NCBI GenBank assembly: GCA_963761655.1
Contig: CAVXHI010000002.1
Coordinates: 62,001 to 126,000 of the forward strand
Length of the DNA stretch: 64,000 bases
Origin: RYN-122 sp963761655
GTDB lineage: Bacteria > Actinomycetota > Actinomycetes > Mycobacteriales > SCTD01
Reading direction: 5' to 3'
A program made the position numbers and the translations under genes. The notes under the pieces were generated by a model that was not told the origin of the DNA, ran no database searches, and saw nothing but the letters and a program-made list of their open reading frames with translations. Positions 42,361-48,907 of this stretch are shown here, piece after piece; the stretch's first letter is position 1, and every line of letters starts with the position of its first letter.

Positions 42361-43113
42361 CGTCGTTCCACCCTGAGAGGCCGGAGTCCGATCGTGGACG
42401 CCGGCCTCTGGTGTGTCAGGACGGGGGCTGCCGTCTACGTCGAGGTCGAGGCCCAGGGCTGCGCGACCCTCCTCGTCGTACCGCGCGATCAACTCGTAGG
42501 CCCAGGTGAGCTTGTCCTCGACGCGCTGGCCCTTCGGCTGAGCTGTCGACCACAGCTCCAGGTTCTGGGGCCGGTTGTCGAGCCGGTCGCCGTTCCTGTG
42601 GTGCACGGTCTCGTCGTCGTGCAGCGCCCTGCCGAGCATCTGAGCCATGACCAGCCTGTGTTCGAACTCCTTCGTCCGTCCCGGGGGCACCAGGTGGCGG
42701 AGTGCCTCAGGCACCTGCATGGCCCAGTAGCCGTGGCTCAGGGTCCCGCCCTGAGGAGTGCGCATCCTGCGCGGCCGCCCAGCGAGGGGGTCCCCGTACT
42801 GCCGCATGCGCCGCGTGTGGGCGCGACAGAGCCCCTCCGGCGGCGCGCTGTCGGTGCAGCCTTCGACGGGGCAGTCCGCGCGTACGGGAAGGCCCAAGGG
42901 AACCTCGGCCTGCACGTCCCCGGTCCGGGACCACCGGAGGTAGTGCCCGTGACACCAGCCCCGCGTGACGGCACGCCGACCGCAGCCCGGGACCGCACAG
43001 TCCGAGGGCGCGTGCTCGGGCAGCAGCTCGCCCCTGCGCAGCAGCTGCCGGTAGTGGCGGCTGCAGTGGTCGCGGGCGTACACGGGCCGGTCGCAGGCGA
43101 GGCAGCTCTCCAC
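42358..43113 (-). CDS. HNH endonuclease with three zinc-knuckle repeats
   Basis: A 251-residue protein. The N-terminal half has three Cys/His units of the same type: CLACDRPVYARDHCSRHY, CAVPGCGRRAVTRGWCHGHY and CPVEGCTDSAPPEGLCRAH. The C-terminal half has an HNH nuclease core of the homing-endonuclease type: EHRLVMAQMLGRAL, ETVHHRNGDRLDNRPQNLELW. The stop codon is supplied by the antisense of the last three bases of tRNA-Glu. GTG 43113 is the first good start; the reading continues upstream as antisense shadow. Codon use is less extreme near the HNH core (for example ACGTAG, ATCAAC). It is probably an accessory, mobile-type gene, with no repeats or partner genes to define an element. Confidence 0.85.
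   Translation of the reverse strand: MESCLACDRPVYARDHCSRHYRQLLRRGELLPEHAPSDCAVPGCGRRAVTRGWCHGHYLRWSRTGDVQAEVPLGLPVRADCPVEGCTDSAPPEGLCRAHTRRMRQYGDPLAGRPRRMRTPQGGTLSHGYWAMQVPEALRHLVPPGRTKEFEHRLVMAQMLGRALHDDETVHHRNGDRLDNRPQNLELWSTAQPKGQRVEDKLTWAYELIARYDEEGRAALGLDLDVDGSPRPDTPEAGVHDRTPASQGGTT
42377..42408. terminator. Hairpin downstream of tRNA-Glu
   Basis: GAGGCCGG (42377-42384) pairs with CCGGCCTC (42401-42408), and AGTCC/GGAC extends inside. It lies 17 bp after tRNA-Glu and within the last codons of the HNH gene on the other strand. Likely terminator of the gltX-tRNA transcript. Confidence 0.6.
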
Positions 43114-43148
43114 GACCGGACGGTGCCACCCGGGTCCGACAGGACGGT

Positions 43149-43592
43149 CTAGTGCGGCGGCTGGTCGAACAGCTTCGACAGCACGATCTGCGTCCGCATG
43201 CGTTCGACGTTCGGATGGCCCCGGATGCGCTCCAGCACGCGCTCGAGGTGCGCGGTGTCGGTCGCGGCCAGGTGCAGCAGGGCGTCGGCGTCGCCGGTCA
43301 CCGTGTAGCAGGCGAGCACCTCGGGGTGACCGGCCACGGTGGCGGCGATGTCCTTCACCGCCGTCCGCGAGCCGCAGAACATCTCGACGAACGCCTCCGT
43401 CGACCACGTCCGCCCGGCCGGGCCCAGGCGTGCGGTCCAGCCCGCGACCACGCCGTCGCGCACGAGCCGGTCCACCCGGCGGGCCACGGCGGGAGCGGAC
43501 AGGGAGACGCGGGCGCCGACGTCGCTCCAGCTGCGCCGGGCGTCCTCGACGAGCAGCGCAACGATCTGCCGGTCGACGTCGTCCACACGCAC
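43149..43592 (-). CDS. Lrp/AsnC family transcriptional regulator
   Basis: A 147-residue Lrp-type regulator: N-terminal winged helix (VDDVDRQIVALLVEDARRSW, VSLSAPAVARRVDRLVRDGVV) and C-terminal RAM ligand-binding domain (ACYTVTGDADALLHLAATDT). It is divergent from the dimethylargininase gene across 67 bp, so it probably regulates that gene in response to an amino acid such as arginine or ornithine. GTG 43592 or GTG 43586 are both possible starts. Confidence 0.88.
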   Translation of the reverse strand: MRVDDVDRQIVALLVEDARRSWSDVGARVSLSAPAVARRVDRLVRDGVVAGWTARLGPAGRTWSTEAFVEMFCGSRTAVKDIAATVAGHPEVLACYTVTGDADALLHLAATDTAHLERVLERIRGHPNVERMRTQIVLSKLFDQPPH

Positions 43593-43659
43593 GATCCTGC
43601 CACTCAGACGCAACCCGAAGCGGCCGATGAGGGGGTGTCCGCTCCCTACGCTGAAGGAC

Positions 43660-44508
43660 GTGACCCCCGTGACCGTCCCCGCCCAGCGGGCGCCCCTGCG
43701 CCGTGCGAGCCCGCTGCACGTCCTCATGTGCCCGCCGGTCCACTTCTCGCTGGCCTACGCCATCAACCCGTGGATGACGCTCGGCGGTGCCGTCGACGCC
43801 GCCCTGGCCCTCGCGCAGTGGGAGGGCGTCCGGGACGCGTACCTCGCCCTGGGACACCGGGTGGACCTGCTCGACCCCGTGCCGGGCCTGCCCGACCAGG
43901 TCTTCGCCGCCAACGGCGCCGTCGTCGTCGGGGGCCGGGGCTACGGCGCGAAGTTCCGGCACGCCGAGCGGACCGGGGAGGAGCAGCCGTTCGCGGACAC
44001 CCTCGTGCGGCTCGGCCTGCAGGACCTGCGCCGCCCCGAGCACGTGAACGAGGGGGAGGGCGACTTCCTCTACCTGACCGACGACCTCGTCCTGGCCGGG
44101 CACGGCTTCCGCACGAGCGTCGAGGCGCACGCGGAGGCGGCCTCGGCGCTCGGCGTCGAGGTGCTGTCGCTCGAGCTGGTCGACCCGCGCTTCTACCACC
44201 TGGACGTCGCCCTCATGACGCTCACCGACGACGTCGTCGCGGTCTACCCGCCCGCGTTCACCGAGGCGGGCCTGGCTGCGCTCCGGAGCCGGGTGCGCAC
44301 GGTCGTCGAGGTCGCCGAGCAGGACGCCGTCGTCCTCGGGCTCAACGGCGTCAGCGACGGCCTGCACGTCGTCCTCGAGGAGGAGGCCGTCGGCTTCCAG
44401 GCGCAGCTGCGGGCGCTCGGCTTCGTCCCGGTCCCGGTGCCCACGAGCGAGCTGCGGAAGTCCGGCGGCTCCGTGAAGTGCTGCACGCAGGAGCTGCGCG
44501 GGCTGTGA
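43660..44508 (+). CDS. Dimethylargininase / arginine-modifying amidinohydrolase
   Basis: A 282-residue guanidino-modifying enzyme of the pentein fold. The catalytic residues are His180 (FYHLDVALM) and Cys274 (GGSVKCCTQEL), with the substrate loop FAANGAVV near 82-89. Dimethylarginine dimethylaminohydrolase is the best match; arginine deiminase-like or ornithine-forming activity is possible. GTG 43660 follows TACGCT (43647-43652) by seven bases, a leaderless arrangement. The stop overlaps the next GTG. A divergent Lrp gene suggests amino-acid-responsive control. Confidence 0.85.
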   Translation: MTPVTVPAQRAPLRRASPLHVLMCPPVHFSLAYAINPWMTLGGAVDAALALAQWEGVRDAYLALGHRVDLLDPVPGLPDQVFAANGAVVVGGRGYGAKFRHAERTGEEQPFADTLVRLGLQDLRRPEHVNEGEGDFLYLTDDLVLAGHGFRTSVEAHAEAASALGVEVLSLELVDPRFYHLDVALMTLTDDVVAVYPPAFTEAGLAALRSRVRTVVEVAEQDAVVLGLNGVSDGLHVVLEEEAVGFQAQLRALGFVPVPVPTSELRKSGGSVKCCTQELRGL

Positions 44509-44882
44509 CCGGGGGGCCGAGGCTCGCGGCGGTGACGCTCGACTGCGTCGACGTCGAGCGGGTGGCCGGCTTCTGGTCGGCCCTGCTCGAGCGCGAGCTG
44601 CGGGAGCCGCTGCCCGGGTGGCGACGGCTGGGGCCGCTCACCGAGGGCGGGCCGGTCCTGACGTTCCAGCCGGTCCCCGAGCCGACGTCGGGCAAGGTGC
44701 GGCTGCACCTCGACCTGGAGGTCGCCGACGTCGACGGGGCGGTGGGCAGGGTCGTGGCGCTCGGCGGGAGCGAGACCGGCGAGCGGCACACGTACGACGA
44801 GGGGACCGTCGTGGTCGTCGCCGACCCGGAGGGGCACCAGCTGTGCCTGGTGCAGTACGCACGCGGTGCGCGGGCGGTCTAG
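44505..44882 (+). CDS. VOC (glyoxalase/bleomycin resistance-like) protein
   Basis: A 125-residue vicinal-oxygen-chelate protein: LAAVTLDCVDVERVAGFWSAL and VVVVADPEGHQLCLVQ are the two beta-alpha-beta-beta-beta half signatures, with EGH as possible metal ligands. Reaction unknown. GTG 44505 overlaps the dimethylargininase stop by four bases. Its stop is interlocked with that of the opposing gene through CTAG. Confidence 0.85.
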   Translation: MTGGPRLAAVTLDCVDVERVAGFWSALLERELREPLPGWRRLGPLTEGGPVLTFQPVPEPTSGKVRLHLDLEVADVDGAVGRVVALGGSETGERHTYDEGTVVVVADPEGHQLCLVQYARGARAV

Positions 44883-45103
44883 ACGGACGCGAGCCCCCGC
44901 CGGGCCCTGCTGCGGGCCAGGTCCCGGCAGCACGTGTCGCACGAGCAGCGGCCGGCGGAGGCCAGGAGGAGGGCGGCCGGCACCCAGGCGGTGCCGTCGG
45001 CCCCGGTCCGCCACGGCGTCTCCCCGGCGCGCGGGACCGGCACGACGAGCGGCAGGTCGTCCGCGTCGGGCGGGACGGGGGCGACGAGGCGCAGAGCAGG
45101 CAC
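44879..45103 (-). CDS. Small Cys-rich hypothetical protein
   Basis: A 74-residue protein of unknown function. A Pro/Val-rich first half precedes the C-terminal cluster CSCDTCCRDLARSRARRG, with four Cys in seven residues, which could bind a metal. GTG 45103 has TGGAGG five bases upstream, a good ribosome site. It is convergent with the VOC gene, sharing CTAG. Confidence 0.6.
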   Translation of the reverse strand: MPALRLVAPVPPDADDLPLVVPVPRAGETPWRTGADGTAWVPAALLLASAGRCSCDTCCRDLARSRARRGLASV

Positions 45104-45184
45104 GGGGACCTCCAGAGGGGGGCGGGACCTGCCCAGCGTGCGCCGAGGACGCCGGACCCGCCATGACCGGTCCGGGTGGTCCTG

Positions 45185-45245
45185 TCCTGGTCCGTCCGGT
45201 CCCGTCCAGGTTCTGTCCGGTCCCGTCCGGTCCCGTCTCAATCCG
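45185..45245. repeat. Short tandem GTCCGGTCCC-type repeats
   Basis: About five imperfect copies of a 10-base unit around GTCCGGTCCC, with GTCCTGGTCC- and GTCCAGGTTCT-like variants, between the Cys-rich gene and the IclR gene. Nothing else is visible in the 156-bp gap 45104-45259. Confidence 0.6.
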
Positions 45246-45259
45246 TCCGGAGAGCCCGG

Positions 45260-45949
45260 TCAGGCCCTGCTCAGCTCCCCGGCGGCCGCGACGACGGCCT
45301 CCGCGTGCAGCCGCCCCGGCGTCCTCGTCAGGCGCTCCAGCGGCCCGCTCACGCTCACCGCCGCGACGACCACGCCGTCCCGGCCGCGCACCGGGGCCGA
45401 CACCGAGGCGACGCCCTGCTCCCGCTCGGCGACCGACGCCGCCCAGCCCCGACGGCGGACCTCGGCCAGCACGCGCGGGCTGAAGGCGGCGGCGTCGAGC
45501 AGGGGGTCGGCGGAGCGCCAGGCGAGCAGCACCTGCGCGGCGGACCCGGCGGTCATCGGCAGGGTGGTCCCGACCGGGACGGTGTCGCGCAGTCCGCTGC
45601 CGCGCTCGGAGGCGGCGACGCAGACCCGGCCTTCCCCGGCGCGGCGGTAGAGCTGAGCGCTCTCGCCCGTCGTGTCGCGCAGGCGCTGCAAGACGGCGGG
45701 GGCGCGCTCGAGGAGGGGGTCGGCGGCGGGACCGGCGAGCTCGCCGAGCCGGGGGCCGGGGCGCCAGCGGCCGTCGCGGTCCCGGGCCAGCAGCCGGTGC
45801 GACTCGAGGGCGACCGCGAGGCGGTGCGTCGTCGCCCGGGACAGCCCGGTGGCCTCGGTGAGGGAGGCCAGGCTGCCGGCCCCGGCCTGCACGGCGTCGA
45901 GGACGAGGACGGCCTTGTCGAGGACGCCCACTCCGCTACTGTGTTCCAC
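45260..45949 (-). CDS. IclR family regulator of leuCD
   Basis: A 229-residue IclR-type regulator: N-terminal winged helix (VLVLDAVQAGAGSLASLTEATGLSRATTHRLAVALE) and C-terminal effector domain (about 80-225). In actinobacteria this divergent gene (NdgR/LtbR type) represses leuCD and other amino acid genes. The GTG at 45949 is six bases from TAGTGT, so the message is probably leaderless. The first repeat of the proposed operator overlaps its start codon, suggesting autoregulation. Confidence 0.92.
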   Translation of the reverse strand: MEHSSGVGVLDKAVLVLDAVQAGAGSLASLTEATGLSRATTHRLAVALESHRLLARDRDGRWRPGPRLGELAGPAADPLLERAPAVLQRLRDTTGESAQLYRRAGEGRVCVAASERGSGLRDTVPVGTTLPMTAGSAAQVLLAWRSADPLLDAAAFSPRVLAEVRRRGWAASVAEREQGVASVSAPVRGRDGVVVAAVSVSGPLERLTRTPGRLHAEAVVAAAGELSRA

Positions 45950-45982
45950 GTACTGACACTAGAATCCCACATGCTGAGAAGG
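45944..45982. promoter_or_regulatory. Divergent iclR/leuC promoter and operator
   Basis: Minus-strand TAGTGT (45961-45956) and plus-strand TAGAAT (45960-45965) overlap as -10 boxes. Two direct repeats, TTCCACGTACTGA (45944-45956) and TCCCACATGCTGA (45965-45977), match at 10 of 13 positions and are 21 bp apart, two helical turns, so a dimer or tetramer could bind one face. GAGAAGG (45976-45982) is the leuC ribosome site. Confidence 0.6.
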
Positions 45983-45988
45983 CAACTC

Positions 45989-47413
45989 ATGGCGAAGACG
46001 CTGGCGGAGAAGGTCTGGGACGCGCACGTCGTCCGCCGGGCCGAGGGCGAGCCCGACCTGCTGTTCATCGACCTCCACCTCGTGCACGAGGTGACCAGTC
46101 CGCAGGCCTTCGACGGCCTCCGCCTGGCCGGCCGCCCGCTCCGCCGTCCCGACCTCCACCTGGCCACCGAGGACCACAACGTCCCCACCGACCTCGTGCA
46201 GGGCGCCGGGACGCAGGACATCGCCGACCCGGTCAGCCGCGTGCAGGTCGAGACGCTGCGCCGCAACTGCGAGGAGTTCGGCGTCCGGCTGCTGCCCATG
46301 GGCGACGCCGGGCAGGGGATCGTCCACGTCATCGGCCCGCAGCTCGGGGTCACCCAGCCCGGCACGACCATCGTCTGCGGCGACAGCCACACGAGCACCC
46401 ACGGCGCCTTCGGCGCACTGGCGTTCGGCATCGGCACGTCCGAGGTCGAGCACGTCATGGCCACGCAGACCCTGCCGCTGGTGCGTCCCAGGACCATGGC
46501 CGTCACGGTCGAGGGGTCGCTGCCGGCCGGCACGACGCCGAAGGACCTCGTCCTCGCGCTGATCGCCCAGGTGGGGACCGGCGGGGGCCAGGGCCACGTC
46601 GTGGAGTACCGCGGCCAGGCCTTCGAGGAGATGTCCATGGAGGGCCGCATGACGGTCTGCAACATGAGCATCGAGTGGGGTGCCCGGGCCGGCATGGTCG
46701 CCCCCGACGACACCACCTTCGCCTACCTCGAGGGCCGCCCGTCCGCTCCGCAGGGCGACGACTGGGACGCCGCCGTCGCGCACTGGCGCACCCTGCGCAC
46801 CGACGACGACGCCGTCTTCGACAAGGAGGTCGTGCTCGACGCGACCACCGTCACGCCGTTCGTCACGTGGGGCACCAACCCGGCGCAGGGCGTGCCCCTG
46901 GGCGACGTCGTGCCGGACCCCCAGGCGCTCCCGGCCGGCGGGGAGCGCGACGCCGCCGAGCGGGCGCTGGCCTACATGGGCCTCACCGCCGGCACGCCCC
47001 TGCGCGAGGTCGCCGTCGACACCGTGTTCCTCGGGTCCTGCACCAACGCCCGCACGGAGGACCTCCGGGCCGCCGCCGACGTCCTGCGCGGACGCAAGGT
47101 CGCCGACGGCGTCCGGGCGCTCGTCGTCCCCGGGTCGATGCTCGTGAAGCTGCAGGCCGAGCAGGAGGGCCTGGACCGGGTCTTCACCGACGCCGGCTTC
47201 GAGTGGCGCAACGCCGGCTGCTCGATGTGCCTGGGCATGAACCCCGACACCCTGCAGCCCGGCGAGCGCAGCGCGTCGACCAGCAACCGCAACTTCGAGG
47301 GCCGGCAGGGCCGGGGCGCCCGCACCCACCTGGTGAGCCCGCCGGTCGCCGCCGCGACCGCCGTCCTCGGCCGCCTGGCCGCCCCGTCCGACCTCCCCGC
47401 CCTGGAGGGCTGA
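45989..47413 (+). CDS. leuC: 3-isopropylmalate dehydratase large subunit
   Basis: A 474-residue aconitase-family subunit isomerising 2- to 3-isopropylmalate. The [4Fe-4S] cysteines are in FLGSCTNARTEDL and NAGCSMCLGMNPDTL. VCGDSHTSTHGAFGALAFGIGTSEVEHV is the active-site signature. Start choice: ATG 45989 has GAGAAGG six bases upstream and matches family N-termini (MAKTLAEKVWDAHVV); an in-frame ATG at 45971 lies five bases after TAGAAT and could be used on a leaderless transcript, adding six residues. leuD overlaps by one base. Confidence 0.96.
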   Translation: MAKTLAEKVWDAHVVRRAEGEPDLLFIDLHLVHEVTSPQAFDGLRLAGRPLRRPDLHLATEDHNVPTDLVQGAGTQDIADPVSRVQVETLRRNCEEFGVRLLPMGDAGQGIVHVIGPQLGVTQPGTTIVCGDSHTSTHGAFGALAFGIGTSEVEHVMATQTLPLVRPRTMAVTVEGSLPAGTTPKDLVLALIAQVGTGGGQGHVVEYRGQAFEEMSMEGRMTVCNMSIEWGARAGMVAPDDTTFAYLEGRPSAPQGDDWDAAVAHWRTLRTDDDAVFDKEVVLDATTVTPFVTWGTNPAQGVPLGDVVPDPQALPAGGERDAAERALAYMGLTAGTPLREVAVDTVFLGSCTNARTEDLRAAADVLRGRKVADGVRALVVPGSMLVKLQAEQEGLDRVFTDAGFEWRNAGCSMCLGMNPDTLQPGERSASTSNRNFEGRQGRGARTHLVSPPVAAATAVLGRLAAPSDLPALEG

Positions 47414-47991
47414 TGGACGCCTTCACCACCCACACCGGCACCGCCGCAGCCCTGCGCCGCAGCGACGTCGACACCGACCAGATCATCCCGAGCGACTGGC
47501 TCAAGCGCGTCGAGCGGACCGGCTTCGGCCAGGGCCTGTTCAGCGAGTGGCGCCAGGACCCGTCGTTCGTCCTGAACCGGGTCCAGGGCGCGAGCGTCCT
47601 GCTCGCGGGCGAGAACTTCGGGACCGGCAGCTCTCGCGAGCACGCCGTCTGGGCCCTGCAGGACTTCGGGTTCCGCGCGGTCATCAGCCCCCGGTTCGGC
47701 GACATCTTCCGCAGCAACAGCCTCAAGGGCGGGCTGCTCCCCGTGCAGCTGCCCGCCGACGTCGTCGTCGCCCTCATGGACCTCGTCGACGCCGACCCGA
47801 CGGCGCACGTCACGGTCGACCTGGAGCGGCGCGAGGTCCGGGCCGACGGCGTGCAGCAGGGGTTCGAGCTCGACGACTTCACCCGCTGGCGGCTGATGGA
47901 GGGCCTCGACGACATCGGCCTGACCCTGCGGCACGAGGCCGAGATCACCGCCTTCGAGGCCACCCGCCCGTCGTTCCTGCCGTCCGTGTGA
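47413..47991 (+). CDS. leuD: 3-isopropylmalate dehydratase small subunit
   Basis: A 192-residue small subunit closing the LeuCD active site. RSDVDTDQIIPSDWLKR near 16-32 and GENFGTGSSREHAVWAL are the family signatures; the Ser-Ser-Arg-Glu-His segment contacts substrate. ATG 47413 shares one base with the leuC stop (TGATG). Confidence 0.97.
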   Translation: MDAFTTHTGTAAALRRSDVDTDQIIPSDWLKRVERTGFGQGLFSEWRQDPSFVLNRVQGASVLLAGENFGTGSSREHAVWALQDFGFRAVISPRFGDIFRSNSLKGGLLPVQLPADVVVALMDLVDADPTAHVTVDLERREVRADGVQQGFELDDFTRWRLMEGLDDIGLTLRHEAEITAFEATRPSFLPSV

Positions 47992-48218
47992 CGCCGGAGG
48001 AGCAGGCCGCGTCCCTCGCCGACCGGCTGCTGGAGGCCCACCGCCTGCTCCGCGAGGCGGACCTCGCGCAGGAGGCGAAGGGCCGGGCGGCGCGACGGCT
48101 GATCGCCATCAGCGACGCGAGCAAGCACGACGTCGGGCGGGCGGCGGCCCGGCTGGACGTGTTCCTGGCCGACCTCGAGGCGGCGCGGCTGCTGGCAGAC
48201 GGAGGCGAACGGGCCTAG
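47988..48218 (+). CDS. Small helical hypothetical protein downstream of leuD
   Basis: A 76-residue, almost entirely helical protein rich in Ala, Leu, Arg and Glu with heptad-like spacing (DRLLEAHRLLREADLAQE, AAARLDVFLADLEAARLL). GTG 47988 overlaps the leuD stop by four bases, so it belongs to the leuCD operon. I recognise no family. Confidence 0.6.
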   Translation: MTPEEQAASLADRLLEAHRLLREADLAQEAKGRAARRLIAISDASKHDVGRAAARLDVFLADLEAARLLADGGERA

Positions 48219-48268
48219 GTTCCGCGCGGGGCAGGGCGCCTCGCAGGAGGACCGTCGGAGGTCGAACG

Positions 48269-48907
48269 TTGAACCGTGCCGAGCTGATCGAGGCCGTGAC
48301 CGAGCGCATCGGTGACAAGCGCACCGCCGGCGCCGCCGTGGAGGCCGTGCTCGACGTCATCACCCGTGCCGTCGCCGCGGGCGAGAAGGTGACCCTCACC
48401 GGGTTCGGCATCTTCGAGAAGGTCGAGCGGGCTGCCCGCACCGCCCGCAACCCCTCGACCGGCGAGAGCATCGACCTGGCCGAGACCTCCGTGCCGAAGT
48501 TCCGCGCCGGGTCGGCCTTCAAGCAGGTCGTCGCCGATCCGCGGACCCTGCCCGCCGTCGCCTACGACGCCGCTGCTGCCGTGCAGTCGCAGTCCCGGGC
48601 CGGCGTCGGCACCGTGCTGAAGGCCGGCGCGGCGGCGCTGGCTGCCGGTGCCGCCGTCGCCGGTGCTGCCACCAAGGCGGCACGCCCCGAGAAGGAGGCG
48701 GCGGCGTCGGGCACCACCGCCGGTGCCGCGGTGAAGGCGCCGGCACCGGTCGCGAAGAAGGCCGCGGCACCGGCCAAGGTCGGCGCGACGGGCACGGACG
48801 CCGTCCCCGCGAAGACGCCCGCGGCCAAGAAGGCCCCCGCGGCGAAGAAGGCCCCGGTCGCGAAGAAGGCTCCCGCCGCCAAGAAGGGCCCGGCGACGAA
48901 GAGCTAG
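48269..48907 (+). CDS. hupB: HU-type nucleoid protein with Lys/Ala tail
   Basis: A 212-residue HupB-like protein. Residues 1-90 are the HU fold (MNRAELIEAVTERIGDKRTA; GFGIFEKVERAARTARNPSTG), which bends and compacts DNA. The rest is Ala/Lys/Pro-rich, ending in repeated AKKAPAAKKAP units resembling eukaryotic histone H1, as in mycobacterial HupB. The start is TTG, with GGAGG seven bases upstream; no other start matches the HU N-terminus. TAGGTT (48215-48220) may be its -10 box. The stop is interlocked with ppk through CTAG. Confidence 0.93.
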   Translation: MNRAELIEAVTERIGDKRTAGAAVEAVLDVITRAVAAGEKVTLTGFGIFEKVERAARTARNPSTGESIDLAETSVPKFRAGSAFKQVVADPRTLPAVAYDAAAAVQSQSRAGVGTVLKAGAAALAAGAAVAGAATKAARPEKEAAASGTTAGAAVKAPAPVAKKAAAPAKVGATGTDAVPAKTPAAKKAPAAKKAPVAKKAPAAKKGPATKS

